From: Candidatus Methylomirabilota bacterium
GTDB lineage: Bacteria > Methylomirabilota > Methylomirabilia > Methylomirabilales > JACQHM01
Assembly: GCA_016199025.1 (NCBI GenBank)
Contig: JACQHM010000121.1
Location: 1-20,464 of the forward strand
Reading direction: 5' to 3'
Length of the DNA: 20,464 nt
Shown: one piece after another, positions 13,416 to 20,464 of the stretch
Position numbering within the stretch: the stretch's first letter is position 1
How the letters are laid out: every line of letters starts with the position of its first letter
Made by a program: the position numbers and the translations under genes
Notes under the pieces: generated by a model
Told to the model about the DNA's origin: nothing
What the model saw: the letters and a program-made list of their open reading frames with translations, nothing else
Database searches by the model: none

Positions 13416-13868
13416 GTGAGGATCGAAAAGGATATTTCCAAGGTACAGGCGATCAAGCCTGCGGTGTCGGCGGTCATCTTCGACAATGGGAAGGTCCTTC
13501 TCCACCAACGATCGGACAACGGCCAGTGGGGCCTCCCCGGGGGATCGGTGGAGATCGGGGAGACGGTCTCCCATGCGATTGTCAGGGAGGTGAAGGAGGA
13601 AACCGGGCTTGACGTCCGGGTCATGAGGTTCGTGGGCATCTACTCGGACCCCCGCTTTCAGATGGTGAGCTACCCTGACGGGAAAGGGGTCCATTACATC
13701 TCCTCGGTCTTCGAGTGTCAGATCGTCGGTGGGGCCCTGACGACTTCGCCGGAAACGCTGGAGCTGGGTTTCTTCGACCCTTATGATCTGCCCGCCGACA
13801 TTGTCCCACTCCACGTCATCAGAATCCAGGACGCGATGAAGCGGCAAGAGGCCGCGTTCATCCGTTAG
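13416..13868 (+). CDS. Nudix hydrolase
   Basis: 150 residues from GTG 13416, chosen because AGGGAGGA at 13403-13410 lies 5 bases upstream. An earlier in-frame GTG at 13392 has no ribosome site. The full Nudix box G-x5-E-x7-R-E-U-x-E-E-x-G-U is present at about 43-65 (from GGSVEIGE to REVKEETGL), so it should bind Mg2+ and cleave a nucleoside diphosphate linked to another moiety. The preceding QWGLPGG and following VGIYSDPRFQMVSYPDGKG are in the style of the ADP-ribose pyrophosphatase/MutT-like branch. The substrate cannot be read from sequence. It is followed after 13 bases by the SDR gene, with GAGAGGAGGG between. Confidence 0.9.
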   Translation: MRIEKDISKVQAIKPAVSAVIFDNGKVLLHQRSDNGQWGLPGGSVEIGETVSHAIVREVKEETGLDVRVMRFVGIYSDPRFQMVSYPDGKGVHYISSVFECQIVGGALTTSPETLELGFFDPYDLPADIVPLHVIRIQDAMKRQEAAFIR

Positions 13869-13881
13869 AGAGGAGGGGGCT

Positions 13882-14637
13882 ATGAGGCTCAAAGGTTTGG
13901 CTGCCCTTATCACGGGAGGGGGGACAGGGATCGGGCGGGCGACGGCCCTTCTCTTTGCGAAGGAAGGGGCGGGGGTCGCCGTGAACTACTCCAAGTCCCA
14001 GGCCCAGGCAGAGGAGGTGGCCAAGCTGGCCCGCGAGATGGGGGTCAAGGCAATGGCCCTCAAAGCTGATGTCTCGAAGGACGGCGAGGCGCGGGCCATG
14101 GTGGAGAAGGTGGTGGCCGAATTCGGACGGCTCGACATCCTGGTGAACAATGCTGGTTTCACCCGGAGGATCGACCATAAGAACCTGGAGGCCTTGACCG
14201 ATGAGATCTGGGACCGGACCTTTGATGTGAACCTCAAAGGGGCCTTCTATTGTGCGAGGGCGGCCATCCCTGTGATGAAACGGCAGGGGGGAGGGAGTAT
14301 CATCAACGTTGCCTCGGTGGCGGGGTTCACGGGGTTTGGCAGCTCTATCGCCTATTGCGCCTCGAAGGCGGGGATGATCTCCCTGACGAAGTCCTTGGCC
14401 AGGGCCTTCTCCCCCGAGATCCGGGTGAACACCATCGCCCCAGGCTTCATCGAGACGGGCTTCGTCAACTGGGAACAGGAGATCGTCGAGCGGTCGCGTC
14501 GGACGAACCCTTTGGGCCGGAACTTCCAGCCCGAGGATATTGCCGAGGCGGCCCTGTTTTTAGCGGTCGCCTCCGCTCTGACCGGCCAGACCATCATGGT
14601 GGACGGCGGCCTCACCGTTTTAGGACCTAAGTTTTAA
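13882..14637 (+). CDS. Short-chain dehydrogenase/reductase (3-oxoacyl-ACP reductase-like)
   Basis: 251 residues, classical SDR length. The cofactor motif TGGGTGIG is at 11-18 and NNAG at 89-92. The catalytic tetrad N117, S145 (NVASVAG), Y158 and K162 (YCASK) is complete. The end, GQTIMVDGGLTVL, is typical of the FabG-like group. Residue choice after the second beta strand (N35, Y36, S37 in AVNYSKS) suggests NADP(H) use, which is an inference. The actual substrate could be a 3-oxoacyl thioester or another ketone; there are no fatty acid synthesis genes alongside. It is the last gene of the long plus-strand cluster and converges on the hydroxyacid dehydrogenase with only 18 bases between them and no obvious terminator. 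Confidence 0.9.
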   Translation: MRLKGLAALITGGGTGIGRATALLFAKEGAGVAVNYSKSQAQAEEVAKLAREMGVKAMALKADVSKDGEARAMVEKVVAEFGRLDILVNNAGFTRRIDHKNLEALTDEIWDRTFDVNLKGAFYCARAAIPVMKRQGGGSIINVASVAGFTGFGSSIAYCASKAGMISLTKSLARAFSPEIRVNTIAPGFIETGFVNWEQEIVERSRRTNPLGRNFQPEDIAEAALFLAVASALTGQTIMVDGGLTVLGPKF

Positions 14638-14655
14638 CGACTGAAAGCTGAACGC

Positions 14656-15558
14656 TTACTCTTGGCCACCGACGGTGATTCCCGTCCAGTTCTCCCACAG
14701 GGTGATCAGGACCGGTTGAGCCAGGGGGCCCTTTCCCATGGCCTTGGCCATCCTGAAGATCTCGTGGACGAGGGCGGCCATGGGAAGGGGGACGTTGAGA
14801 TCCCGACCAAGGGCCAAGGCGTAGCTCAAATCCTTGCACACGATGTCCACGGTCCCCCCGGGCTGGAAGTTCCGGCTTAAGACAGCCGGGGCGGCGACGT
14901 CCAAGACCTTGGAGCCAGCCCATCCACCTTTGATGGCTTCGTAGAGCTCGGCCGGATCGAGGCCGGCTTTGGCTCCGAGGGCGAACCCTTCAGCGACGGC
15001 GGTGAAGGTGGCGTTAACGATCATGTTATTGATCAGCTTCGCAGCCTGCCCCGCGCCGGAAGGACCCATGTGGACGATGGAGCGTCCTAGGGATTTAAGG
15101 ACCGGGAGGGCATTCTCAAGGGCATCGGCGTCCCCGCCGACCATGATGGCCAAGGTCTTCTCCTTGGCGGCGGCCTCCCCGCCGCTAACAGGAGCGTCCA
15201 GAAAGCCGATCCCCTTTTCTCGAAGGATCTTCGCGATCTCCTTGGTGACGGAAGGGTCAGTGGTCCCCATGTCCACGATGGTCCCACCCGTCCGGATCCC
15301 CTCGACGAGTCCTCCCTTCCCGAGGATGACCTCTTTGACGGCCTGGGTGCTGGGGAGGGAGAGGAGGACGATCTCGGCCTGACGGCCAACCTCGGCCGGC
15401 GAGGAGGTCCCCTTTGCTCCCTCTTGGACCAGGTGGGCCATTTTGTGATGATCCGTATCAAAGACAAAGACAGGGTAGCCGGCCTTTAAAAGGTTCCGGG
15501 TCATCGGCCCTCCCATGACCCCGATCCCGATGAATCCGAGCGAGCGAGTGTCTGTCAT
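14656..15558 (-). CDS. NAD(P)-dependent beta-hydroxyacid dehydrogenase (3-hydroxyisobutyrate / tartronate semialdehyde reductase family)
   Basis: 300 residues, family length. The N-terminal Rossmann motif GFIGIGVMGGPM is at 8-19, the substrate-binding DAPVSGGEAAAKEKT at 121-135, and the catalytic lysine K174 in GAGQAAKLINN. These enzymes oxidise 3-hydroxy acids such as 3-hydroxyisobutyrate or reduce tartronate semialdehyde; specificity cannot be settled from sequence. The start at 15558 is supported by AAAGGAGGAG upstream. It is convergent with the SDR and divergent from the CxxCxxC gene, so it probably has its own promoter in 15559-15736. Proximity to an aminotransferase could point to amino acid catabolism; that is speculative. 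Confidence 0.92.
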   Translation of the reverse strand: MTDTRSLGFIGIGVMGGPMTRNLLKAGYPVFVFDTDHHKMAHLVQEGAKGTSSPAEVGRQAEIVLLSLPSTQAVKEVILGKGGLVEGIRTGGTIVDMGTTDPSVTKEIAKILREKGIGFLDAPVSGGEAAAKEKTLAIMVGGDADALENALPVLKSLGRSIVHMGPSGAGQAAKLINNMIVNATFTAVAEGFALGAKAGLDPAELYEAIKGGWAGSKVLDVAAPAVLSRNFQPGGTVDIVCKDLSYALALGRDLNVPLPMAALVHEIFRMAKAMGKGPLAQPVLITLWENWTGITVGGQE

Positions 15559-15736
15559 CGATATCTCCTCCTTTCAACGTTCCTGGATGCGATCTTTCGA
15601 GCGACAGAACTCTAACACCCAGTCTCCTCGACGTCAAGGCCGATGTGGGTCTGCCACCACCTTCAAGCCCTTGCGCCGAGGCCTTTGAAGGGGTAGGATA
15701 GGGAGAGCTTGTTGAAGGCGCCGGGTATAGTGTGTC

Positions 15737-16192
15737 ATGGTGAAGATGCGGTTCCATCACTATAAGGCGATATACTGGGTCCTGCCCAAGGGCCTCCTGA
15801 GCGAGGCCTACGTGCCGGTTGTCGTCCACGACGACTGTAAGGGGTGTGTAGTGTGCGAGCGGACGTCCGAGTGGTTCATGGAGTTCGCGCGCCTAGCCCG
15901 GGATCTGATCGGCGTGAACCTGAGAGACTGCCTCCACTGGGGCCATCTCTTCGACAACCCCCAGCCTCTTATTGTTCCCACGTCCAACCTTCAACAGGTG
16001 AACGATGAGGTCATCAAGAAACTTCGGGAGGCCTACTACGCCATCCCAGAAAAACGACGGCCCCATCTGAAGAAGATCTGGCCCCACGATCGGCACCTCT
16101 CCCAAACCGAACGGTTCGAGGATCGCCTCAAGATCGTTGAGTGGATGGTCGATCTCTGGAAGGACGGTCAGTACATCGGTTGGCCGAGCTGA
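15737..16192 (+). CDS. Small protein with CxxCxxC cluster, unknown function
   Basis: 151 residues, no family recognised. Features: aromatic, basic N-terminus (MVKMRFHHYKAIYWVLPKGL); HDDCKGCVVCE with cysteines at 34, 37 and 40; C65 with H68 and H70 nearby (DCLHWGH), which together could bind a metal; and a helical, charged C-terminal half rich in Trp and His. There is no signal peptide or membrane segment. No Shine-Dalgarno sequence precedes ATG 15737. A TATAGT element at 15726-15731 lies only 5 bases upstream, so the transcript could be leaderless, though no good -35 is seen; ATG 15746 is an alternative start. The aminotransferase follows after about 47 bases. Confidence 0.7.
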   Translation: MVKMRFHHYKAIYWVLPKGLLSEAYVPVVVHDDCKGCVVCERTSEWFMEFARLARDLIGVNLRDCLHWGHLFDNPQPLIVPTSNLQQVNDEVIKKLREAYYAIPEKRRPHLKKIWPHDRHLSQTERFEDRLKIVEWMVDLWKDGQYIGWPS

Positions 16193-16239
16193 TGGCTCCT
16201 GTTTTCAGGGTACCGTATGTATGATCGAAGGAGGCTATG

Positions 16240-17598
16240 ATGTCTGAGCTGGATGCGAATGAGCTTCTCAAGACCGATAAGGCACACCTCATCCATCCCC
16301 TGTCCCATCCCCAAGACCATACCGAACCGCTCATCTTCGTGAGAGGCAAGGGAGCTGTCCTTACCGATGTCAGAGGTCGGCAGTACATCGATGGGCTTTC
16401 AGGCCTCTGGAACGTGAACGTCGGCCATGGCCGGCAAGAACTGGCCGAGGCCGCTGCTACTCAAATGAGCACCTTAGCGTACTGTTCCGCTTATGCAGGA
16501 GCCTCAAACGTCCCAGCCATCCAGCTTGCCGCCCGCCTAAGCGAGCTCGCGTACCCCAGCTTAAACACCGTTTTCTTTGCCAGCGGTGGAGGAGAGGCCA
16601 ACGAATCGGCCTTTAAGACGGCCCGTTTCTACTGGAAGGCCAAAGGGAAGCCGGACAAGATCAAGATCATCGCCAGGCAGCTCGCGTACCACGGTGTCAC
16701 GTTGGCCACCATGAGCGCCACCGGGATGCCGGCCTATTGGAAGATGTTTGAACCCAGGGTTCCGGGGTTCACCCATATCCCGTCCCCTTATCCCTACCGG
16801 TTCGAGGGGGTCAGGGAAGGGGAGAGCATCGGGGCCGCAGCCTCCAGGGCCTTGGAGGAGGCAATCCTCCGCGAGGGGCCGGAGACGGTTGCCGCCTTCA
16901 TCGCCGAGCCGGTCCAGGGGGCGGGAGGGGTCATCGTCCCGCCCGATGACTATTTCCCAAGGGTCCGGGAGATCTGTTCAAGGTACGACGTCCTCTTCAT
17001 CGCTGACGAGGTCATCACCGGCTTCGGTCGGACTGGGCGCTGGTTCGCCCTCATGCGATGGGGGGTGGAGCCGGACATCCTCTCCTTCGCCAAGGGGATC
17101 ACCAGCGGCTACCTGCCGCTGGGAGGGATCATGGTTTCCGACGAGATCCGGGATACGATCCTCTCGGTCCCCTATGAGGATCGCTGGATGCATGCCTATA
17201 CCTACTCGGGGCACCCCACCTGCTGTGCCGTCGCCCTGAAGAATCTGGAGATTCTCGAGGACGAGGGCCTGGTGGGGCGGGCCGAGCAGATGGGGAAGAA
17301 GCTGCTAGAGGGCTTACAAGCGCTCTATGAGCTTCCGGCTGTCGGGGACGTCAGGGGGTTGGGGCTTATGGCCGCCGTGGAGCTGGTGGCCGATCGAGAA
17401 AAGAAGACGCCCTTCGATCCTGTCTTGAGGGTGGGGAGGCGCGTTCGGAGGGAGGCGCAAGAGCGAGGCCTCTTCACCCGCTTCATCCGGGATGTCCTGG
17501 CCCTGGCTCCGCCTCTCGTCGTGACCGAGGAGCAGGTAGATCGGATCGTCGAGGGCCTTCGAGGGGCGATCCAGGCGGTGGTGCCGGGGTGCGCGTGA
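16240..17598 (+). CDS. Class III (omega) aminotransferase, PLP-dependent
   Basis: 452 residues from ATG 16240, 5 bases after AAGGAGG; the ATG three bases earlier is also possible. The fold-type I, class III pattern is complete: LTDVRGRQYIDGLSGLWNVN near the N-terminus, SGGGEANESAFKTAR phosphate-binding loop, Y150-H151-G152 that stacks on the cofactor, AEPVQGAGGVIVPP, D256 in ADEVITGFGRTG, and the Schiff-base K285 in SFAKGITSGYLPLGG. Enzymes of this look transfer amino groups from omega-amino acids or amines (for example beta-alanine, putrescine, taurine) to pyruvate or similar; substrate choice cannot be read here. Its last 116 bases overlap the 3' end of the PBP gene on the other strand. Confidence 0.93.
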   Translation: MSELDANELLKTDKAHLIHPLSHPQDHTEPLIFVRGKGAVLTDVRGRQYIDGLSGLWNVNVGHGRQELAEAAATQMSTLAYCSAYAGASNVPAIQLAARLSELAYPSLNTVFFASGGGEANESAFKTARFYWKAKGKPDKIKIIARQLAYHGVTLATMSATGMPAYWKMFEPRVPGFTHIPSPYPYRFEGVREGESIGAAASRALEEAILREGPETVAAFIAEPVQGAGGVIVPPDDYFPRVREICSRYDVLFIADEVITGFGRTGRWFALMRWGVEPDILSFAKGITSGYLPLGGIMVSDEIRDTILSVPYEDRWMHAYTYSGHPTCCAVALKNLEILEDEGLVGRAEQMGKKLLEGLQALYELPAVGDVRGLGLMAAVELVADREKKTPFDPVLRVGRRVRREAQERGLFTRFIRDVLALAPPLVVTEEQVDRIVEGLRGAIQAVVPGCA

Positions 17599-19801
17599 TG
17601 GTCAGGCGGGGTTCCGTCCCGTGGATGAAGAACTCGATGACAGCCGTCTTGTCGTCGGGCGGAGCGGGGCGGCCTGTTTGATAATCGACGGGGATGGCGA
17701 TAACGTTGGGCGGGATGGGGAAGTCCTCCTCAGGGAGGGAGGGAAGGACCTTCTGCATGAAGTTGGCCCAAATGGGGACCGCTAGGTGGGAGCTCGATTC
17801 GTGAGAGCCCAGCGACCGTTTCGTATCGTGGCCAACCCAGACCCCGGCCACCAGGGAGGGGGTGTAGCCGATGAACCAGACGTCGGTTGCCTCCTGGGTT
17901 GTCCCGGTCTTCCCGGCCAGGGGACGCTCTAAGAACCCTGCCCCTTTCCCAGTCCCTCGCTGGATGACCCCTTTTAAGATCTGGGTCAGGATAAAGGCGA
18001 CCTCCTCCTTCATGACCTGCTCTCCCTCCGGGAGCCGTTCCTCCAGGATGTTCCCCTTCCCATCTACGATCTTCCGGATCGTATACGGCTGCATCCTGAT
18101 CCCTCGGTTCGCGAAGACCCCGTAAGCGGCGACCATCTCTAACAGTGTCACCTCCGAGACCCCGAGGGCCAGGGCGTACTCGGGGCGGAGAGGGCCCTGG
18201 ATCCCCAGGGCGCGGGCCAGCTCGATCACCGGTTGGACCCCGACCCTCTCGATGAGCTTGACGGCCATGACGTTGATGGAGTGTTCCAGACCTTGGCGGA
18301 GCGTGGTAGGGCCTCGGAATTTCCGGTCGTAGTTCTCGGGGGTCCACACCCCACCGGCGACGGGGTAGCTTATGGGGGAATCATCGAGGACCGTGGAGGG
18401 GGTATAGCCTCGGTCAAAGGCGGCGGCGTAGACAAAAGGTTTAAAGGCCGAGCCGGGCTGCCTCCGTGCCTGGACGGCGCGGTTGAACTGGCTCCGCTCG
18501 AAATCGTAGCCGCCGATCATGGCTTTGATCTGCCCCGTCCTCGGATCCATGGCCAAGAAGGCCCCTTCGATTTCTGGGTCCTGCTCGAGAGCCATCTCCA
18601 ACTTCTTTTTTCCTTCGTCCACGGCCAGGATCTGGACCTTGACTGGATCCCCGGGGTTAAAGACCTTCCAAGGCTTCTCAAGGCCCGTCCAGCCAAGCGT
18701 TTCGAAGGGAAGCTCCCCATAATACTGGCCGACCCGGACCGTCAGGCTCTTCTGGCTGACGCTGATGACCTCAGCGAGGAGGATTTCTCCGGCCCTGGGG
18801 AAAAGGTAGGAGGGGCGCTCCCGGGCCATTGCCCTCGCCTCAGCCCTGTACCCCTTCGCTTTATCAATGGTTCGGAGCCCTTTGAAGAGGGCCTCTTCGG
18901 CGGCCTTCTGCATGGTGAGGTTTAAGGTGGTATAGACCTGGAGGCCACCATGATAGAGGGCGTAGGTCCCGTACTGGTCCTCGAGCCTTTGGCGAATTTC
19001 CTCGACGAAGTAGGGGGCCAGGTTCCTGGTCGGGTTGAACCGGGACTCGTCGAAGGGGGCCTTGGAGGCGGTCAGAGCTTGTTCCTTCGTGATGAACCCC
19101 AGATCCTCCATCCTGTTCAGGACATGTTCCCGGCGCCGTTTGGCCCGTTCTTTGTCCACGATGGGGGAATAGTACGTGGGGGCTCTAGGGAGGCCGGCTA
19201 GGGTAGCCGCCTCGGCCAGGATGAGTTGGTCCACTGATTTGGAGAAATAGGTCTGGGCGGCCGCCTCGGCCCCGTAGGCGCCGTGGCCGAAATAGATTTG
19301 GTTGAAGTAGAGCTCCAGGATCTTGTCCTTGCTGTAGCGCCTCTCGATCTCCAGGGCGAGGAGGATCTCCTTCACTTTCCTCTCCATGCTCTTTTCAGGC
19401 GTCAGGAAGAGGACCTTGGCCAGTTGTTGGGTGATGGAGCTTCCCCCTTCGGCTAGACAGAAACATTTGACGTTCTTCCACATCGCCCTGGCGATCCCAC
19501 GGAGGTTGATCCCGCGATGCTCATAGAACTGGGCATCCTCCACCGCAATAAGGGCCTGGATCGATGGCTTGGGGATCTTACTTAAAGGGGCGAAGATCCG
19601 GTTCTGCTTGAAGAGGGAGGCAAAGGGTTGATCCTGGTCGGAGTAAAGGATGGTCGCGACCGAGGGCTCGTAATTCTCTAGGGGATCAAGGGGTGGCAGG
19701 TCTTTGACGTAGGCGGCGACCAGCCCACCAGCGGCCCCTCCGGTGATGGCCAAACCAATCAAGAAAAACCAGAGAAAAAACCTTAACAACGGTCTTCGCA
19801 T
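17483..19801 (-). CDS. Class A penicillin-binding protein 1A (bifunctional transglycosylase/transpeptidase)
   Basis: 772 residues from ATG 19801. An earlier in-frame ATG at 19837 adds MISCNLPLGKGT before the natural signal-anchor start MRRPLLRFF. It polymerises glycan strands and cross-links peptides outside the inner membrane. Order: membrane anchor about 5-30; glycosyltransferase family 51 domain with catalytic E88 in VEDAQFYEHRG, GGSSITQQLAK (119-129) and YFNQIYFGHGAYG; an OB-like linker about 335-405; transpeptidase with S451-K454 in QPGSAFKP, SIN at 508-510 and KTGTT at 631-635. The last about 38 residues are Pro/Arg-rich, unlike the domain core, and are encoded inside the aminotransferase 3' end, suggesting read-through past a lost stop. 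Insertion-sequence DNA begins 56 bases upstream. Confidence 0.95.
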   Translation of the reverse strand: MRRPLLRFFLWFFLIGLAITGGAAGGLVAAYVKDLPPLDPLENYEPSVATILYSDQDQPFASLFKQNRIFAPLSKIPKPSIQALIAVEDAQFYEHRGINLRGIARAMWKNVKCFCLAEGGSSITQQLAKVLFLTPEKSMERKVKEILLALEIERRYSKDKILELYFNQIYFGHGAYGAEAAAQTYFSKSVDQLILAEAATLAGLPRAPTYYSPIVDKERAKRRREHVLNRMEDLGFITKEQALTASKAPFDESRFNPTRNLAPYFVEEIRQRLEDQYGTYALYHGGLQVYTTLNLTMQKAAEEALFKGLRTIDKAKGYRAEARAMARERPSYLFPRAGEILLAEVISVSQKSLTVRVGQYYGELPFETLGWTGLEKPWKVFNPGDPVKVQILAVDEGKKKLEMALEQDPEIEGAFLAMDPRTGQIKAMIGGYDFERSQFNRAVQARRQPGSAFKPFVYAAAFDRGYTPSTVLDDSPISYPVAGGVWTPENYDRKFRGPTTLRQGLEHSINVMAVKLIERVGVQPVIELARALGIQGPLRPEYALALGVSEVTLLEMVAAYGVFANRGIRMQPYTIRKIVDGKGNILEERLPEGEQVMKEEVAFILTQILKGVIQRGTGKGAGFLERPLAGKTGTTQEATDVWFIGYTPSLVAGVWVGHDTKRSLGSHESSSHLAVPIWANFMQKVLPSLPEEDFPIPPNVIAIPVDYQTGRPAPPDDKTAVIEFFIHGTEPRLTITRTPAPPPGSPLEGPRRSDLPAPRSRREAEPGPGHPG

Positions 19802-19856
19802 GGTTCCCTTCCCCAAGGGTAAGTTACAGCTTATCATACCATACAGAGGCTGTTTC

Positions 19857-20464
19857 CAGGGCCATTTAGTTTTCCAGTATGATGCCCAGGAGGGCCAAGG
19901 CTACCTAGGGCTGGGCGGCAAAGCGGCGACAGGCGGCAGCGATGTTGGTCTCGCCCGCCCAGCGTAGCAGCCCGATGACCGTGTTGCGGAGGGCAGCCAT
20001 CACCTGAGGGATGTTGCCACCCCGCACCTGGGAGCGGTCCTCATCGAACGTGACATCGCGGACCCAAGGCGATTGGTTCTCGATAGGCCAGTGGTCGCGG
20101 GAGAGGTGGAGCAAACGGGCAGGGTCCGCCCGCTCTGGGGAGAGGCTGGTGATCCTATAGACGACCTCCTGACCCCGCTCCCCGCTCTTCTTGACGTGAA
20201 CCGTCCGCTCCACCTGGAAGACCTGCTGGAGTCCTGGCCAGTCGCTGTACCCCCTCAAAGCGGTGCTGGCCGTCAGGCGGCGCTGCTCGATCCGGCCGTG
20301 CCCGATGTCCCTCGCCTCGACCGCTGCCATCGTGTCAGCCAAGAGGTTCGGTTGTTGGAAGACTACCTGGATCTCTTCCAAAAACTGGGGTTGGTTCCCT
20401 TTGACGATCATCCCATAGTCCCCACCCCCCTCCAGGATGGTGTGGGCCACTTCCCGCTGGGTGA
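19857..20464 (-). mobile_element. ISAs1-family insertion sequence, 3' end (runs off window)
   Basis: The transposase coding part and a candidate outer end CAGGGCCATTTAG starting at 19857 lie together. ISAs1-type elements commonly begin with CAGGG, so this is a plausible terminal inverted repeat, but the other end and the target duplication lie outside the window. The left limit is therefore an estimate. Confidence 0.55.
19905..20464 (-). CDS. ISAs1-family transposase, C-terminal part (5' end beyond window)
   Basis: The frame is open to the window edge, so the start is not visible; the first readable residues are TQREVAHTILEGGGDYGMIV. KGNQPQF, KSGERGQEVVYRITSL and the diagnostic C-terminal block IENQSPWVRDVTFDEDRSQV, then GGNIPQVMAALRNTVIGLLR, match ISAs1/H-repeat-associated transposases, which carry a DDE nuclease fold. 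The Glu in WPIEN is expected to be the third catalytic residue; the two Asp lie upstream. About 186 codons remain to a TAG at 19905. No frameshift is seen in this part. It points the same way as the PBP gene next to it. Confidence 0.9.
   Translation of the reverse strand, partial: TQREVAHTILEGGGDYGMIVKGNQPQFLEEIQVVFQQPNLLADTMAAVEARDIGHGRIEQRRLTASTALRGYSDWPGLQQVFQVERTVHVKKSGERGQEVVYRITSLSPERADPARLLHLSRDHWPIENQSPWVRDVTFDEDRSQVRGGNIPQVMAALRNTVIGLLRWAGETNIAAACRRFAAQP

Noticed and set aside
1..20464. CRISPR array, tRNA genes or phage structural genes
   Set aside because: No regularly spaced identical repeats, no T-arm GTTCRANYC context with matching acceptor stems, and no phage-type proteins were seen.

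Overview
The window reads as GC-rich DNA from an uncultured diderm bacterium. The lineage cannot be fixed from sequence alone. The right-hand 15.5 kb (gene order pheT, coiled-coil/ZapB-like, ZapA, 5-formyl-THF cyclo-ligase, RNase Y, FolD, and a class A PBP) and its CGG/AGG/CGA arginine codons would suit Desulfobacterota- or Methylomirabilota/Rokubacteria-like genomes; this is inference.

Layout. (1) Bases 1-3140, minus strand: a tight operon transcribed leftward. It encodes an unrecognised coiled-coil protein, a PspA/IM30 protein, a membrane-anchored substrate-binding domain fused to an OmpA-type peptidoglycan-binding domain, and the first 28 codons of a probable ABC permease. Its arginine codons are mainly CGC/CGT, unlike everything to the right. 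(2) 3141-4914: no intact gene. It holds a probable promoter region, about 0.9 kb of hairpin-rich DNA I cannot identify, and a decayed Cys-motif gene (minus) with two frameshifts and a nonsense codon. (3) 4915-14637, plus strand: a long co-directional cluster pheT, zapB-like, zapA, fau-type cyclo-ligase, rny, folD, TGS-domain GTPase, RNase Z-like MBL protein, small membrane protein, Nudix hydrolase, SDR. Most junctions overlap by a few bases or are separated by fewer than 35 bases. The exception is a striking phased inverted array of heptamers just upstream of the RNase Z-like gene. (4) 14656-15558, minus: a beta-hydroxyacid dehydrogenase, convergent with the SDR. (5) 15737-17598, plus: a small CxxCxxC orphan and a class III aminotransferase. 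(6) 17483-19801, minus: a class A penicillin-binding protein whose tail overlaps the aminotransferase 3' end. (7) 19857-20464: the 3' part of an ISAs1-family insertion sequence running off the edge.

How the parts relate. Region 3 combines translation (PheT), division (ZapA with a coiled-coil partner), one-carbon folate metabolism (cyclo-ligase and FolD) and RNA turnover (RNase Y, RNase Z-like). This is a housekeeping block, except that pheS is missing where it would be expected. The most unusual region is the left operon. It joins an ESCRT-III-like membrane remodeller (PspA) with a binding protein that appears tethered to both the inner membrane and the peptidoglycan. The change of codon style near 3.2-4.9 kb means this operon is either horizontally acquired or joined to the rest by an assembly error, and that should be tested before any biology is drawn from the adjacency.
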